The notes under the pieces were generated by a model that was given only the letters and a program-made list of their open reading frames with translations, was not told the DNA's origin and made no database searches. Shown one piece after another: positions 1 to 7,959 of a DNA stretch of 64,000 nt. Numbering within the stretch: the stretch's first letter is position 1; every line of letters begins with the position of its first letter. This DNA is from Sphaerothrix epifaneia. Lineage in GTDB: Bacteria; Cyanobacteriota; Cyanobacteriia; Phormidesmidales; Phormidesmidaceae. The stretch spans positions 62,001 to 126,000 of the forward strand of contig NZ_JBHZOL010000075.1 in NCBI RefSeq assembly GCF_042788235.1. Direction: 5' to 3'. The translations under genes were made by a program, and so were the position numbers.

Positions 1-171
1 TAAATAGTCAATTTTGCCCCGGCAATAGGCTGTGTAGCGGCTTCGCATCAGAGCTTCAGCCGTTGGCGGCTCAGCTTGCCTTAAAAGATAAGGTTCGCAG
101 CAGACCGCATAAGCTTTGCCACTACTGCAGGCACAGGGCAAGCCAGATGTCACCTCAAAGATAACTGGCAT
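1..171 (-). CDS. YchJ-like SEC-C motif protein (3' part off the edge)
   Basis: Fifty-seven codons are visible, starting at the ATG at 171 and running off the left edge. The N-terminus contains CACSSGKAYAVCC followed by AEALMRSRYTAY. This is the zinc-binding SEC-C type Cys cluster plus the linker into the NTF2-like domain seen in the YchJ/UPF0225 family. The biochemical role of that family is not settled. The C-terminal portion is outside the window. Confidence 0.8.
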   Translation of the reverse strand, partial: MPVIFEVTSGLPCACSSGKAYAVCCEPYLLRQAEPPTAEALMRSRYTAYCRGKIDYL

Positions 172-318
172 AAGGGGTTCTAGAGTCAGGTGTCGCTATT
201 TTACTAGCATTGCCAGAGCAAACAGCTAGCCAATCAATGCAACAGTTGTAGCAGCGCCTGTCTACCCACCGCCAGCCAATTGACTACCCCGGTTAGCTAA
301 CAGCTTCACTAAAAAACA

Positions 319-349
319 TTGTCTACTTTTGGATGAAATGCTTTAGAAT
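319..349 (+). promoter_or_regulatory. candidate sigma70-type promoter of rpmF
   Basis: TTGTCT at 319-324 and TAGAAT at 344-349 are separated by 19 nt, about 35 nt upstream of the rpmF ATG. The spacing is slightly long, so this is a plausible but unproven promoter. Confidence 0.35.
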
Positions 350-384
350 TGAAAGGTTGTCAGTAAGTCTGCAGTCTTTCAGTT

Positions 385-564
385 ATGGCGGTTCCTAAGA
401 AGAAAACCTCAAAATCTAAGCGCAGCATACGCCGTTCAAACTGGAAACGGCAGGCCTCCTTAGAAGCTAAAAAAGCCCTATCGCTGGGTAAATCAATCTT
501 AACGGGTCGCTCTAGCAGCTTCGTCTACGAGTTAGACGAAGACGACGAAGACGACGAAGCGTAA
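385..564 (+). CDS. rpmF: 50S ribosomal protein L32
   Basis: A 59-residue protein begins MAVPKKKTSKSKR and continues with the basic RRSNWKR segment typical of bacterial L32, a component of the large ribosomal subunit. It ends in a very acidic tail (DEDDEDDEA). It lacks the four-Cys zinc ribbon of many bacterial L32 proteins, which I believe is usual in cyanobacteria and chloroplasts. The ATG start, length and composition all fit. Confidence 0.95.
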   Translation: MAVPKKKTSKSKRSIRRSNWKRQASLEAKKALSLGKSILTGRSSSFVYELDEDDEDDEA

Positions 565-753
565 ATCCTGACGTATTCGCCGCTGAGCGAAACGCTCATT
601 AGCCAATAATGTATTCTCAAGCTTTCGTAGGCTGCTTTTGGCTCTGACAATAGCAGTTTTATGAAGGCTTTTTGCTTTTTGCAGAAAATATAGCTGCTGT
701 CTTACAGGTAAGGCAGCGGGGAGAAAGCAGCACCGTCAACCTCAGTACGTTAG

Positions 754-783
754 TTGCTTGTTTTTGGTGAAAAAAACTATAAT
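754..783 (+). promoter_or_regulatory. candidate sigma70-type promoter of nadA
   Basis: TTGCTT at 754-759 and a consensus TATAAT at 778-783 are separated by 18 nt. The -10 lies about 46 nt before the nadA start. The rest of the 565-828 intergenic region shows nothing else I can name. Confidence 0.55.
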
Positions 784-828
784 TCAAGATAGCCAAAATA
801 ATAGAATCTACGAAAAGTTGAGTATTCT

Positions 829-1794
829 GTGTTTACTACTGCAACTCTTAGAAACAAACCTGTTCAGCCATCAATTGATCTATTTGCTGCGATCGAAGGG
901 CTCAAAAAAAGCCTCAATGCCGTTGTTCTAGCTCATTATTACCAAGAACCTGACATTCAGGATGTGGCTGACTACATCGGTGATTCTTTAGGGCTTTCTC
1001 AAAAAGCAGCCCATACCGATGCGGATGTTATTGTGTTTGCTGGGGTTCACTTTATGGCGGAAACTGCCAAAATTCTCAACCCCGATAAGCTTGTACTTTT
1101 ACCCGATTTGAATGCAGGCTGCTCGTTGGCAGACAGTTGCCCAGCGGCGGAGTTTGCGCAGTTCAAAGCCGCTCATGCCGATCACGTCGTTGTTTCTTAC
1201 ATTAACTGCACGGCTGAAATCAAAGCCATGAGCGATATTATCTGCACCAGTTCCAACGCCGTGAAAATTGTCAATCAAATTCCGGCTGATCAGCCAATTA
1301 TCTTTGCACCCGATCGCAATTTAGGTCGCTATGTGATGCAGCAAACGGGGCGAGAGTTATTGCTTTGGCAGGGAAGCTGTATCGTGCATGAAACATTTTC
1401 AGAGAAAAAAATTGTTCAGTTGCAGATGCAATATCCGGAAGCAGATGTGATTGCCCATCCAGAGTGTGAAGAATCTGTGCTGCAAAAAGCCAAATTTGTG
1501 GGTTCAACAACGGCGTTGCTTCAATATGTGCAGCAAAGTGATACGGCACAGTTCATTGTGGTGACTGAGCCAGGTATTATTCACCAAATGCAAAAACAAG
1601 TACCTCACAAACTGTTTATTCCGGCTCCACCGCAAGCCAACTGCGCCTGCAACGAATGTCCTCACATGCGCCTCAACACTTTAGAAAAGCTTTATTTAGC
1701 GATGAAGCACCGCCAGCCTGAAATTACCTTGCCGGAAGCAGTGCGCCAAGCTGCCTTGCGCCCCATTCAACAAATGCTAAAAATGAGTGCCTAG
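829..1794 (+). CDS. nadA: quinolinate synthase A
   Basis: This 321-aa protein condenses iminoaspartate with dihydroxyacetone phosphate to quinolinate in de novo NAD synthesis, using a [4Fe-4S] cluster. The three expected cluster cysteines are recognisable by spacing. They are C98 in NAGCSL, C184 in WQGSC, and one of C272/C274/C277 in NCACNECPHM. The family signature motifs HYYQ, IGDSL and APDRNLGRYV are present. The start is GTG at 829; no upstream ATG is in frame. The gene is monocistronic and converges on the TerB-like gene with only 2 nt between the stops. Confidence 0.96.
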   Translation: MFTTATLRNKPVQPSIDLFAAIEGLKKSLNAVVLAHYYQEPDIQDVADYIGDSLGLSQKAAHTDADVIVFAGVHFMAETAKILNPDKLVLLPDLNAGCSLADSCPAAEFAQFKAAHADHVVVSYINCTAEIKAMSDIICTSSNAVKIVNQIPADQPIIFAPDRNLGRYVMQQTGRELLLWQGSCIVHETFSEKKIVQLQMQYPEADVIAHPECEESVLQKAKFVGSTTALLQYVQQSDTAQFIVVTEPGIIHQMQKQVPHKLFIPAPPQANCACNECPHMRLNTLEKLYLAMKHRQPEITLPEAVRQAALRPIQQMLKMSA

Positions 1795-1796
1795 CC

Positions 1797-2282
1797 CTAA
1801 CTTTGTAAAAACTGCTTTAGCTCATCAGTTAAGCGATCGATTAGATTCATTTCGTTTTGCAAATCGGCTTCGGCTTCGGCTTCAACTTGCTTGACGATCG
1901 CAGGTGGCAAATCTAGCAGCTTAACTAACTGCTGATAAGCGTCCGCTTCTTGATTGTTGATGGCGGCTTCTCCGGGCGATCGCACACTTGCACTGATCAC
2001 CTCATAGCCAAGCCGCAAAACTAGCTCTCGCTCAGCCTCAGTTTTGAGCTTGGGCGTTAGCTCATGCAGCGGAATATTTTGCATTAAATAGGCGTGCAGT
2101 TCTTCTTGAAGCTGTTGCTGCTGCTGCTGATCGCTAGCAAAAAGACTGCTAAAGCGGTTGAGCATTAGCTCAACTTCGTTGGTTTCTAAATTACCGTCAG
2201 ACCACGCCATGGATGCCACAATGCGCATCATATTCATCTGGCGAGGAGAAATAGAAGGGGGGGGAGGTGGTTGCAAGCCCAT
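1797..2282 (-). CDS. TerB-like tellurite resistance family protein
   Basis: A 161-aa soluble helical protein. After a Pro-rich N-terminus (residues 3-12), the segment MNMMRIVASMAWSDGNLETNEV matches the TerB pattern of a helix followed by an acidic D-G-x-L-x-x-x-E loop. A Gln-rich stretch (about 52-60) follows. TerB-like domains in cyanobacteria are widespread and functionally uncharacterised; the tellurite name is historical. The assignment rests on the DGNLETNE motif and helical pattern only. Confidence 0.7.
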   Translation of the reverse strand: MGLQPPPPPSISPRQMNMMRIVASMAWSDGNLETNEVELMLNRFSSLFASDQQQQQQLQEELHAYLMQNIPLHELTPKLKTEAERELVLRLGYEVISASVRSPGEAAINNQEADAYQQLVKLLDLPPAIVKQVEAEAEADLQNEMNLIDRLTDELKQFLQS

Positions 2283-2453
2283 AGTACGTCCTAATCCAGC
2301 AGTGTCCTATGAAGCGATCGCAGGACATGCCCACAAACTATCATGGTTAGCGCCAATCACGGCTGGATGATCCTAATCTCTAAAGGATTGCGGATTTGTT
2401 TGCCGCTTCACAGATGTCCGCTTGCGGCTAGACTGCTGCAACTCCCCCGGTAA

Positions 2454-3143
2454 TTATCTGCCCGTCTTTCCGGCTAAGTCTACTAGCTGCTTAGTGTTGT
2501 AGATGTGAATTTTGCCTTGTTCGCTATCGGTTTTGAGCCAGCCTTTTTCGCTGAGCTTTTCCATAATTTTTTTGGCTTCGTCATCTGAGATATCAGCGAC
2601 GTCTGCCAAATCTGCCAGCGGAATGTTAAAAATATCGGTACCGCGATCGGTCACTTGCCCGTAAGCATCGCTCAGGCTTGCCAGCGTATTAGCCAGTTTG
2701 ACGGCAGGAGGTTGATTGCGAATTTGAAACCGAAAATTAGTTTGCCTCAGACGCTGAACCATCAGTTGCAGCATCCGGTGGTGCAACTGGGAATCTTTAA
2801 ACAGCGTTTGAATAAAACGCTGCGCTGAAATACTCAATAGCTTGACGCTTGAAAGCGCTACCACGTCTGTGGAGCGAGGCGACTCATCTAAAATCGCCAT
2901 CTCGCCAAAAAAATCGCCCTTACCCAACACGGCTAAGGTAACAAACTCATCCCCTACATGGCGTCGGACTTTTACCCAACCAGATTCAACAAAGTAAACA
3001 GCATTTCCCCAAGCATCTTCCATGAGGACAGCACGACCAGCAGGGTATTCGTGAGTGGTTGAAATCGTCAAGAGCCAGTCAATCGTATCAGGACTGGCGG
3101 CGTTAAAGAGAGTAAAAAGCTCGCTAAAAGCTTCAGGCTGCAT
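2454..3143 (-). CDS. CRP/FNR-type cyclic-nucleotide-binding regulator
   Basis: A 229-aa protein with an N-terminal cNMP-binding beta barrel (about residues 12-125) and a C-terminal winged-helix region (about 145-229). The phosphate-binding cassette FGEMAILDESPRSTDVVA keeps the Glu and Arg that contact the ribose and phosphate of cAMP in CRP, so nucleotide binding is plausible. The DNA-binding part (ADLADVADISDDEAKKIMEK) is less typical than in E. coli CRP. The gene has its own upstream space, and no target sites were identified. Confidence 0.85.
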   Translation of the reverse strand: MQPEAFSELFTLFNAASPDTIDWLLTISTTHEYPAGRAVLMEDAWGNAVYFVESGWVKVRRHVGDEFVTLAVLGKGDFFGEMAILDESPRSTDVVALSSVKLLSISAQRFIQTLFKDSQLHHRMLQLMVQRLRQTNFRFQIRNQPPAVKLANTLASLSDAYGQVTDRGTDIFNIPLADLADVADISDDEAKKIMEKLSEKGWLKTDSEQGKIHIYNTKQLVDLAGKTGR

Positions 3144-3407
3144 GGGAAAAATTTAAGCTAGCGTGAACTAAAGGGTGAGCGAGTTAGACACAGTTGCGAG
3201 CCTTCTGCGTAAGTGGGAGAAGGTCGCGTTGTTTTCTTATGCCCATAGTACCGATAAACCTGGGAGAAGGCTTATCGCGCTTATCCTGAATTTGCTTTTG
3301 TCGTGAGTACTGATTAGAGAGATCGCGGCAAAAGCACTCAGGCTCACTTATTTATGTTGCCCTATCTCAGGCGAGACTGGGCAGCTTTATGGGGAATTCT
3401 CAGGTTT

Positions 3408-4286
3408 TTAAGGTTTTGATAGAGTTTCAGCCTGTAAAACTTCAGCCACTGCTTGCTGAATCTGGGGTCGAAAAGCTTGAACGCAATCGGGCCAACCAAT
3501 CAAAATCGCCTGACGATGGATCAGGGTCTTTGGCTCGACTTGATCGGGACTAAACACTAGCGGCGCTCCCGTCAAATCACAGCAGGTAAGACCAGCTGCC
3601 TTTGCCAAAGCAACTGGCCCAGTCGTATCCCACAACTTTACTCGACCATTAAGGTACACATAAAGGCCAGCCCGTCCCTGGACAACCTCCATCACTTTGA
3701 GGCCAAAGCTGCCTAACGAATAAAACTGCACAGTCGGAATTTGCTGAGCGATTGCTTTACCGAAACGTCGCTGGTCGCGATCGCCCAAAATAATAGTGCA
3801 GCGCTGGGGTTCTAGCTCAGCCATTTTAGGCAGCAGGGGTTCTGGAGATTGACCTGCCAGCGATCGAAACAAACCCCAATCAGCACCACCCCAGTACAAT
3901 CGCTGATGAGCCGGGGCGTAAATCCAGCCCAGAACTGGCTGATAGTGTTGTAGCAATCCCACCATCACAGCATAGTTCTGGCGGCGATGAATAAAGTCTT
4001 CCGTGCCATCAATGGGATCAATTAACCAAAAACAAGACTTGTCTTTGCTATAGACCTGGCGAGAAGCTGTGTTTTCCTCAGTAATCACCCCGTCGTTGGG
4101 AAAAAGGGCAGCAAACTCAGAAGCCAGCATTTGATCCAAAAGGCGATCGACATTGGTTACATAATCCTCAATGCCCTTTTCAAATACTTCAAAATCCTGA
4201 CTGGAGAATTGCTGAGCTTTTTGGCCGGCCTCTCTCATCAGCGATTGAATCTTTTCCTGTTGATGTGAAGATAACAGTTTCGTCAT
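3408..4286 (-). CDS. inositol-monophosphatase / CysQ-like phosphatase
   Basis: A Mg-dependent phosphatase of the IMPase/3'(2'),5'-bisphosphate nucleotidase superfamily, 292 aa from the ATG at 4286. The metal-binding motif DPIDGTEDF and the upstream EEN glutamates (DGVITEEN) are intact, as is the C-terminal LWDTTGP motif. The actual substrate (inositol phosphate, PAP or a sugar phosphate) cannot be told from sequence. A longer reading from a TTG at 4343 adds 19 residues. I prefer the ATG because the extension is basic and unlike family N-termini. Confidence 0.85.
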   Translation of the reverse strand: MTKLLSSHQQEKIQSLMREAGQKAQQFSSQDFEVFEKGIEDYVTNVDRLLDQMLASEFAALFPNDGVITEENTASRQVYSKDKSCFWLIDPIDGTEDFIHRRQNYAVMVGLLQHYQPVLGWIYAPAHQRLYWGGADWGLFRSLAGQSPEPLLPKMAELEPQRCTIILGDRDQRRFGKAIAQQIPTVQFYSLGSFGLKVMEVVQGRAGLYVYLNGRVKLWDTTGPVALAKAAGLTCCDLTGAPLVFSPDQVEPKTLIHRQAILIGWPDCVQAFRPQIQQAVAEVLQAETLSKP

Positions 4287-4360
4287 TTTTAGGAAACTGA
4301 CAAATTTGCGGCCAGTCTTTGTATCCGGGTAAGTCCTTTGCAAGTCTAAAGGAATTCAGC

Positions 4361-4391
4361 AAAAAAATGGGCTAGCCAGATTGGCTAGCCC
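4361..4391 (-). terminator. rho-independent terminator after ycf35
   Basis: A perfect 9-bp stem (4369-4377 with 4383-4391) with a 5-nt loop is followed on the minus strand by a run of seven T (complement of 4361-4367). It sits 28 nt past the ycf35 stop and separates it from the phosphatase gene. Confidence 0.85.
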
Positions 4392-4418
4392 CAAAAAAAT
4401 CGGGAACGCTTCAGAAGT

Positions 4419-4769
4419 TTACTGGAGTACCAGCTTAACATTGGCGTTCTGCAGACCAGGACGCTTAACTTCAGCCAGCGTCTTGTTGATGGCGTACTTC
4501 TGATTAATAGAGTTGATTAACTCGGTTTGATTGTGCTTTTTAGCTACGCCCCAGAGATCGGCAATCAGGTCATAAGAACCGTCTGCATTGCAAGACCAAC
4601 CCAAATCATACTCACCTTCGAGAACTGCAACGATGTCAGCGCGAACCCGCTGGCCGTTGTAGCCACGAACATCAGCTTCGGTCTTAACCGTGATACCGAG
4701 ATCCCGCAGGGAAGCCTTGAGAATCTCAGATTCGGTGATCTTGGTGCGTAGTGTGCTAAAGTGAGACAT
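4419..4769 (-). CDS. ycf35: DUF1257 protein Ycf35
   Basis: A 116-aa protein starting MSHFSTLRTKI, the characteristic N-terminus of the DUF1257/Ycf35 family conserved in cyanobacteria and some algal plastid genomes. It also has the VRADIVAVLEG and YDLGWSCNADGSYDLIADLWGV segments. Function is unknown. It lies downstream of ycf46 on the same strand, 153 nt away. A strong terminator follows, so it ends a transcription unit. An AGGAGGAAA ribosome-binding site precedes the ATG. Confidence 0.93.
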   Translation of the reverse strand: MSHFSTLRTKITESEILKASLRDLGITVKTEADVRGYNGQRVRADIVAVLEGEYDLGWSCNADGSYDLIADLWGVAKKHNQTELINSINQKYAINKTLAEVKRPGLQNANVKLVLQ

Positions 4770-4885
4770 TCTGTTTCCTCCTGTAGAGAAATTGAGAGAG
4801 ACAACGAGGTTTGAGAGTTGATACTTGTCAATCAGCCACAGGCTTAAAGCAATAGACTGAATGACCCAAACTGCTAGCGATCGCT

Positions 4886-4921
4886 AGCCTTTCTTCCTGT
4901 TGGGAGCAGGAGAGAAAGCCT
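4886..4921 (-). other. imperfect hairpin just downstream of ycf46
   Basis: Imperfect inverted arms (CTTTCTTCCTG against CAGGAGAGAAAG) lie between the ycf46 stop and ycf35. There is no T-run, so it could be a transcript-stabilising or processing hairpin rather than a terminator. Low certainty. Confidence 0.3.
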
Positions 4922-4922
4922 G

Positions 4923-6458
4923 TTAAAACTCCATCCGCTTGTATTCGATTTCGCGTTCTTCCCGTTCGTCGGGTGGAGTTGCAGAGCGAGCCCGTTTCCC
5001 GGCCCACTGCCGAAGGGCAGTTACCTGCTCTGCCATAGTTTTTGAGAGCGGCAGCGTTGCTTTAATCGCTGCAATAATATCGAGTTGGGTAAACTCGCGA
5101 TTTTGGGCAAACGCCTCATACATAGCAGCAATCACTGCTTGCTCAATTTCCGCTCCGGAAAAGCCTTTACATACACTGGTTAGCTGGTCGAGATCAAAGC
5201 GTGAAATATCTCGACGACGTTTCTGCAGATGAATTCTAAAAATTTCTTTGCGTTCTTCGGCATTGGGTAAATCGACAAAGAAAATTTCATCAAACCGCCC
5301 TTTGCGAAGAAACTCGCTTGGCAAACGCTCTACTCGGTTAGCCGTTGCCATAACAAAAACAGGAGAGTTCTTTTCCTGCATCCAGGTTAAGAAGGAGCCA
5401 AAGATCCGGCTTGACGTCCCACCATCTGAATCGGCTGAGCCAGCACCCCCCGCAAAAGCTTTATCAATTTCATCAATAAATAGCAGCGCGGGTGAAATCG
5501 ATTCTGCCGTTCTCAGGGCGTTGCGCAGATTGGCTTCAGATCGGCCTACCATGGAACCATCGTAAACTCGGCCCATGTCTAGCCGTAATAGGGGTAAGCC
5601 CCAAAGCCGAGCCGTAGTTTTTGCCACAAGGGACTTACCACAGCCAGGAACACCTAAGATGAGCAAGCCTTTAGGTTGAGGCAAACCATATTCCCTCGCC
5701 CGCTCAGAGAAAGCGTTGGAACGCTGACGGAGCCAGTGCTTGAGAATGTCAACACCGCCCACCGAATCAAGGGTGGCATCTTCTTCAATGTACTCTAAGA
5801 TACCGTTACGGCGAATTAGCTGCTTTTTCTCTGAAAGAACGATATCAACTTCGCCTTCCGTGAGCTTCCCGGTCATGACGCGAGACTTGCGATAAACTTT
5901 TTCAGCTTCGTCTCGGGTTAAACCCAAAGCGGCCTTTAGCAACTTCTCACGCACTTCCGTCGAAATGTTAGCCGTTTTGGCGTTTTCTAGCTCTTTAGAG
6001 AGAACCTGATTTAGCTCTGACATATTGGGCAGAGGATAGTCTAAAACCACTACCTCTTTCTCTAGCTCAATCGGCACTTCTTGAACCGGAGACATCAGAA
6101 TAATGGCCTTTTGAGTGCCTCGAAAGCTGGTAATCGCATCTCTCAAGCAGCGAGTAACGGCTGGAGAATCTCGAAACGGGTGCAGATCTTTGAAAACGTA
6201 AATACCGGGTTCACGCTGCCGAATCACCCACTCTATGGCGGCTTCGGGAGAAACGGTATTGTTATGCTGAACGGCGTTGCGCGGCTGACCGTGTTCTATG
6301 ATGCCGTGCGTCATTGTCCAGGTATAGACCCGTCGCTGAGGCCGTTGCTGTGCTAAGGCGGCGATGGTCTGCTCAGCTCGCTCTTCTTCAAAGGTGACTA
6401 AATAAATTAGAGGATACTGGGCCTTTAATAGAACACTAAGTTCTTCTCTCATAACCAT
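4923..6458 (-). CDS. ycf46: AAA+ ATPase Ycf46
   Basis: A 511-aa protein with an N-terminal Ycf46-specific domain (about 1-220) followed by one AAA+ module. Walker A is GVPGCGKS, Walker B is LLFIDEIDKA, sensor 1 is VMATANR and the arginine finger region is LRKGRFDEIFF. Ycf46 is conserved in cyanobacteria and plastids and has been linked to photosynthesis/carbon-uptake regulation. Its substrate is not established. It is transcribed toward ycf35, a neighbour that is also plastid-conserved. ATG codons at 6458 and 6452 are both possible starts. Confidence 0.92.
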   Translation of the reverse strand: MVMREELSVLLKAQYPLIYLVTFEEERAEQTIAALAQQRPQRRVYTWTMTHGIIEHGQPRNAVQHNNTVSPEAAIEWVIRQREPGIYVFKDLHPFRDSPAVTRCLRDAITSFRGTQKAIILMSPVQEVPIELEKEVVVLDYPLPNMSELNQVLSKELENAKTANISTEVREKLLKAALGLTRDEAEKVYRKSRVMTGKLTEGEVDIVLSEKKQLIRRNGILEYIEEDATLDSVGGVDILKHWLRQRSNAFSERAREYGLPQPKGLLILGVPGCGKSLVAKTTARLWGLPLLRLDMGRVYDGSMVGRSEANLRNALRTAESISPALLFIDEIDKAFAGGAGSADSDGGTSSRIFGSFLTWMQEKNSPVFVMATANRVERLPSEFLRKGRFDEIFFVDLPNAEERKEIFRIHLQKRRRDISRFDLDQLTSVCKGFSGAEIEQAVIAAMYEAFAQNREFTQLDIIAAIKATLPLSKTMAEQVTALRQWAGKRARSATPPDEREEREIEYKRMEF

Positions 6459-6648
6459 CGCCCCTAGGAGACAATACCAACTGGTTGTAAATTAGCTAAG
6501 AATTTTGGGAAAATCTGATACGTAGGTATCAATTGCAGACAGTCCACGAGCAGATTGAAAATATTCTTAGCTGGGATACAAAGTTTCGACCTTGAGTAAG
6601 ACTGATAATGCTAATGGGTCTGTCTCAAGCCTGAACTTTTGAATCCCT

Positions 6649-6996
6649 TTAGCAAGGTACAAGCTCCCCGCTGTCCGGCAGGTGAGAACTGGAAACCAAA
6701 TCCTGCACGGCACCCGGTAATCCTTCGTCTTCAACGGTAGGCTGACTGGCTAATGAAACCAAGTCTCCATCACGAATCACGACGGATGTTGTACACTGCG
6801 GGCAGCTGTAAACTTGATGGCTATGACCATCGAGGCTACCCGGAATACTATCAACTACTTCAGAATGAGCCAGATAAAAGTCGAGGGCTCTTTCAGCTAT
6901 AGCAGACATCGCTTCTCCATCAAGGGCAGACCGAACCCTTAAGCGGCGATGCAGGTCTGGAGAAATATAGAGTGTGACCTTTTGCTTGTCCGACAT
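6649..6996 (-). CDS. ribbon-helix-helix protein with C-terminal CxxC motif
   Basis: A 115-aa protein. Residues 5-45 (KVTLYISPDLHRRLRVRSALDGEAMSAIAERAL, with key residues K6, Y9, L13, R15, L18 and E33) fit the RHH/CopG pattern of a beta strand followed by two helices. A short SCPQC motif near residue 70 could be half a zinc site. It is probably a small dimeric DNA-binding regulator. No toxin gene is adjacent, so an antitoxin role is not supported. It is divergently oriented to the TPR gene. Confidence 0.7.
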   Translation of the reverse strand: MSDKQKVTLYISPDLHRRLRVRSALDGEAMSAIAERALDFYLAHSEVVDSIPGSLDGHSHQVYSCPQCTTSVVIRDGDLVSLASQPTVEDEGLPGAVQDLVSSSHLPDSGELVPC

Positions 6997-7363
6997 ATTG
7001 CTCTTAAATAAGGAGTACCCGGGTATGAGTGATAATGTAATAGCTCTTTCTGGATGCTGTCAAGACGGCAAGCTGTTTTGACGTCAATAGTGAAATATTT
7101 GTTTACAATCGAGCCGTTCAAGGGTTAGGTGCTGCTGGAAATAAAGGGCTGACCTAGCCGCTGCCGCAAAGCAATAATTAACTTATGCAAAAGATTTTTG
7201 TTTGTATAGGGTGGCATGGCTATTCTGGTGGTTAGAGGGTATCACCTAAGCTGCGGCTACAGGGTTTCAAGCCTTTTCAGGGTTCATTCATTTGGATAAG
7301 TTTTCTGCAAAGCTTTGTCCAAGCGGTGATTTGTTCGTCTAGAAAACTGGGTGTTTGCTCCCA
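6997..7363. other. divergent intergenic region (RHH / TPR genes)
   Basis: 367 nt without a convincing gene. It holds a good minus-strand promoter candidate (listed separately). A 60-codon open frame at 6939-7121 (-) overlaps the RHH start, has no family resemblance and is not counted as a gene. Confidence 0.6.
7034..7063 (-). promoter_or_regulatory. candidate promoter of the RHH gene
   Basis: On the minus strand, consensus TTGACA (complement of 7058-7063) and TACATT (complement of 7034-7039) have an 18-nt spacer. The -10 ends about 38 nt before the RHH start codon. Confidence 0.6.
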
Positions 7364-7867
7364 ATGCCCCAAAAGTTTTTAAAGCACCTTAATCCTTTGT
7401 TAACGACTTCATCTCCTCAGCAGCTTCAACCAGATTTTTCCCAAGGCGATCGCGCTATTTCTAATCCTTTATATGCCTCAGTTCAGGCTTTGATTCGGCT
7501 GCGTCAGTATCGAGCGGCTCTCAATACGGCTGATGTGCTGCTGACTGAAGGAGCCGACGACGAAGAGATTTGGTACCTGCGGGGCGACGCGCTGGCTAAC
7601 TTGAGCTGCTACCACCAGGCGATCGCCAGCTTTCAACGCGCGTTGACTTTTGCTGCTAGCTGGCCGGAAGTCAGTATTTCAGAAGCTGTTTGCTGGCTGC
7701 ATTTAGATCAGCCACAAACAGCGCTGGCTGCGTGCGATCGCGCGCTTGAAATAGCGCCTACCCATGCCCAAGCCTGGTTGTTTAAAGGAGTTGCCCTGCA
7801 TCGTTTGGGACAACTGACCAAGGCATATCGCTGCTATCAGCAAGCACTTCAGCATCAAGCAAGCTAG
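7364..7867 (+). CDS. TPR-repeat protein
   Basis: A 167-aa protein whose residues about 40-165 form three or more tetratricopeptide repeats. Recognisable helices are EEIWYLRGDALANLSCYHQAIASFQRAL, PQTALAACDRALEIAP and AQAWLFKGVALHRLGQLTKAYRCYQQAL (pattern W-G-A-P-A-P-like positions). It is likely a protein-protein interaction scaffold with an unknown partner. I use the ATG at 7364; a TTG at 7355 would add three residues. Confidence 0.85.
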   Translation: MPQKFLKHLNPLLTTSSPQQLQPDFSQGDRAISNPLYASVQALIRLRQYRAALNTADVLLTEGADDEEIWYLRGDALANLSCYHQAIASFQRALTFAASWPEVSISEAVCWLHLDQPQTALAACDRALEIAPTHAQAWLFKGVALHRLGQLTKAYRCYQQALQHQAS

Positions 7868-7891
7868 AATTAGCCAGTTTTTTGCTAGCAG

Positions 7892-7912
7892 CTAGGTGCC
7901 TCAGGCATCTAG
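7892..7912. terminator. possible hairpin between convergent genes
   Basis: A 9-bp stem with one G-T pair (7892-7900 with 7904-7912) lies between the convergent TPR and hydrolase genes. There is no T-run, so it is only a weak terminator candidate. Confidence 0.3.
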
Positions 7913-7959
7913 GCTGGGTTGCGGGCTAAAAAGCGATCGCGCTGGCATTTGCTAGCCCG

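Noticed and set aside
7021..7121. Small minus-strand frame extending upstream of the RHH gene
   Set aside because: It overlaps the predicted promoter and RHH start and lacks family features.
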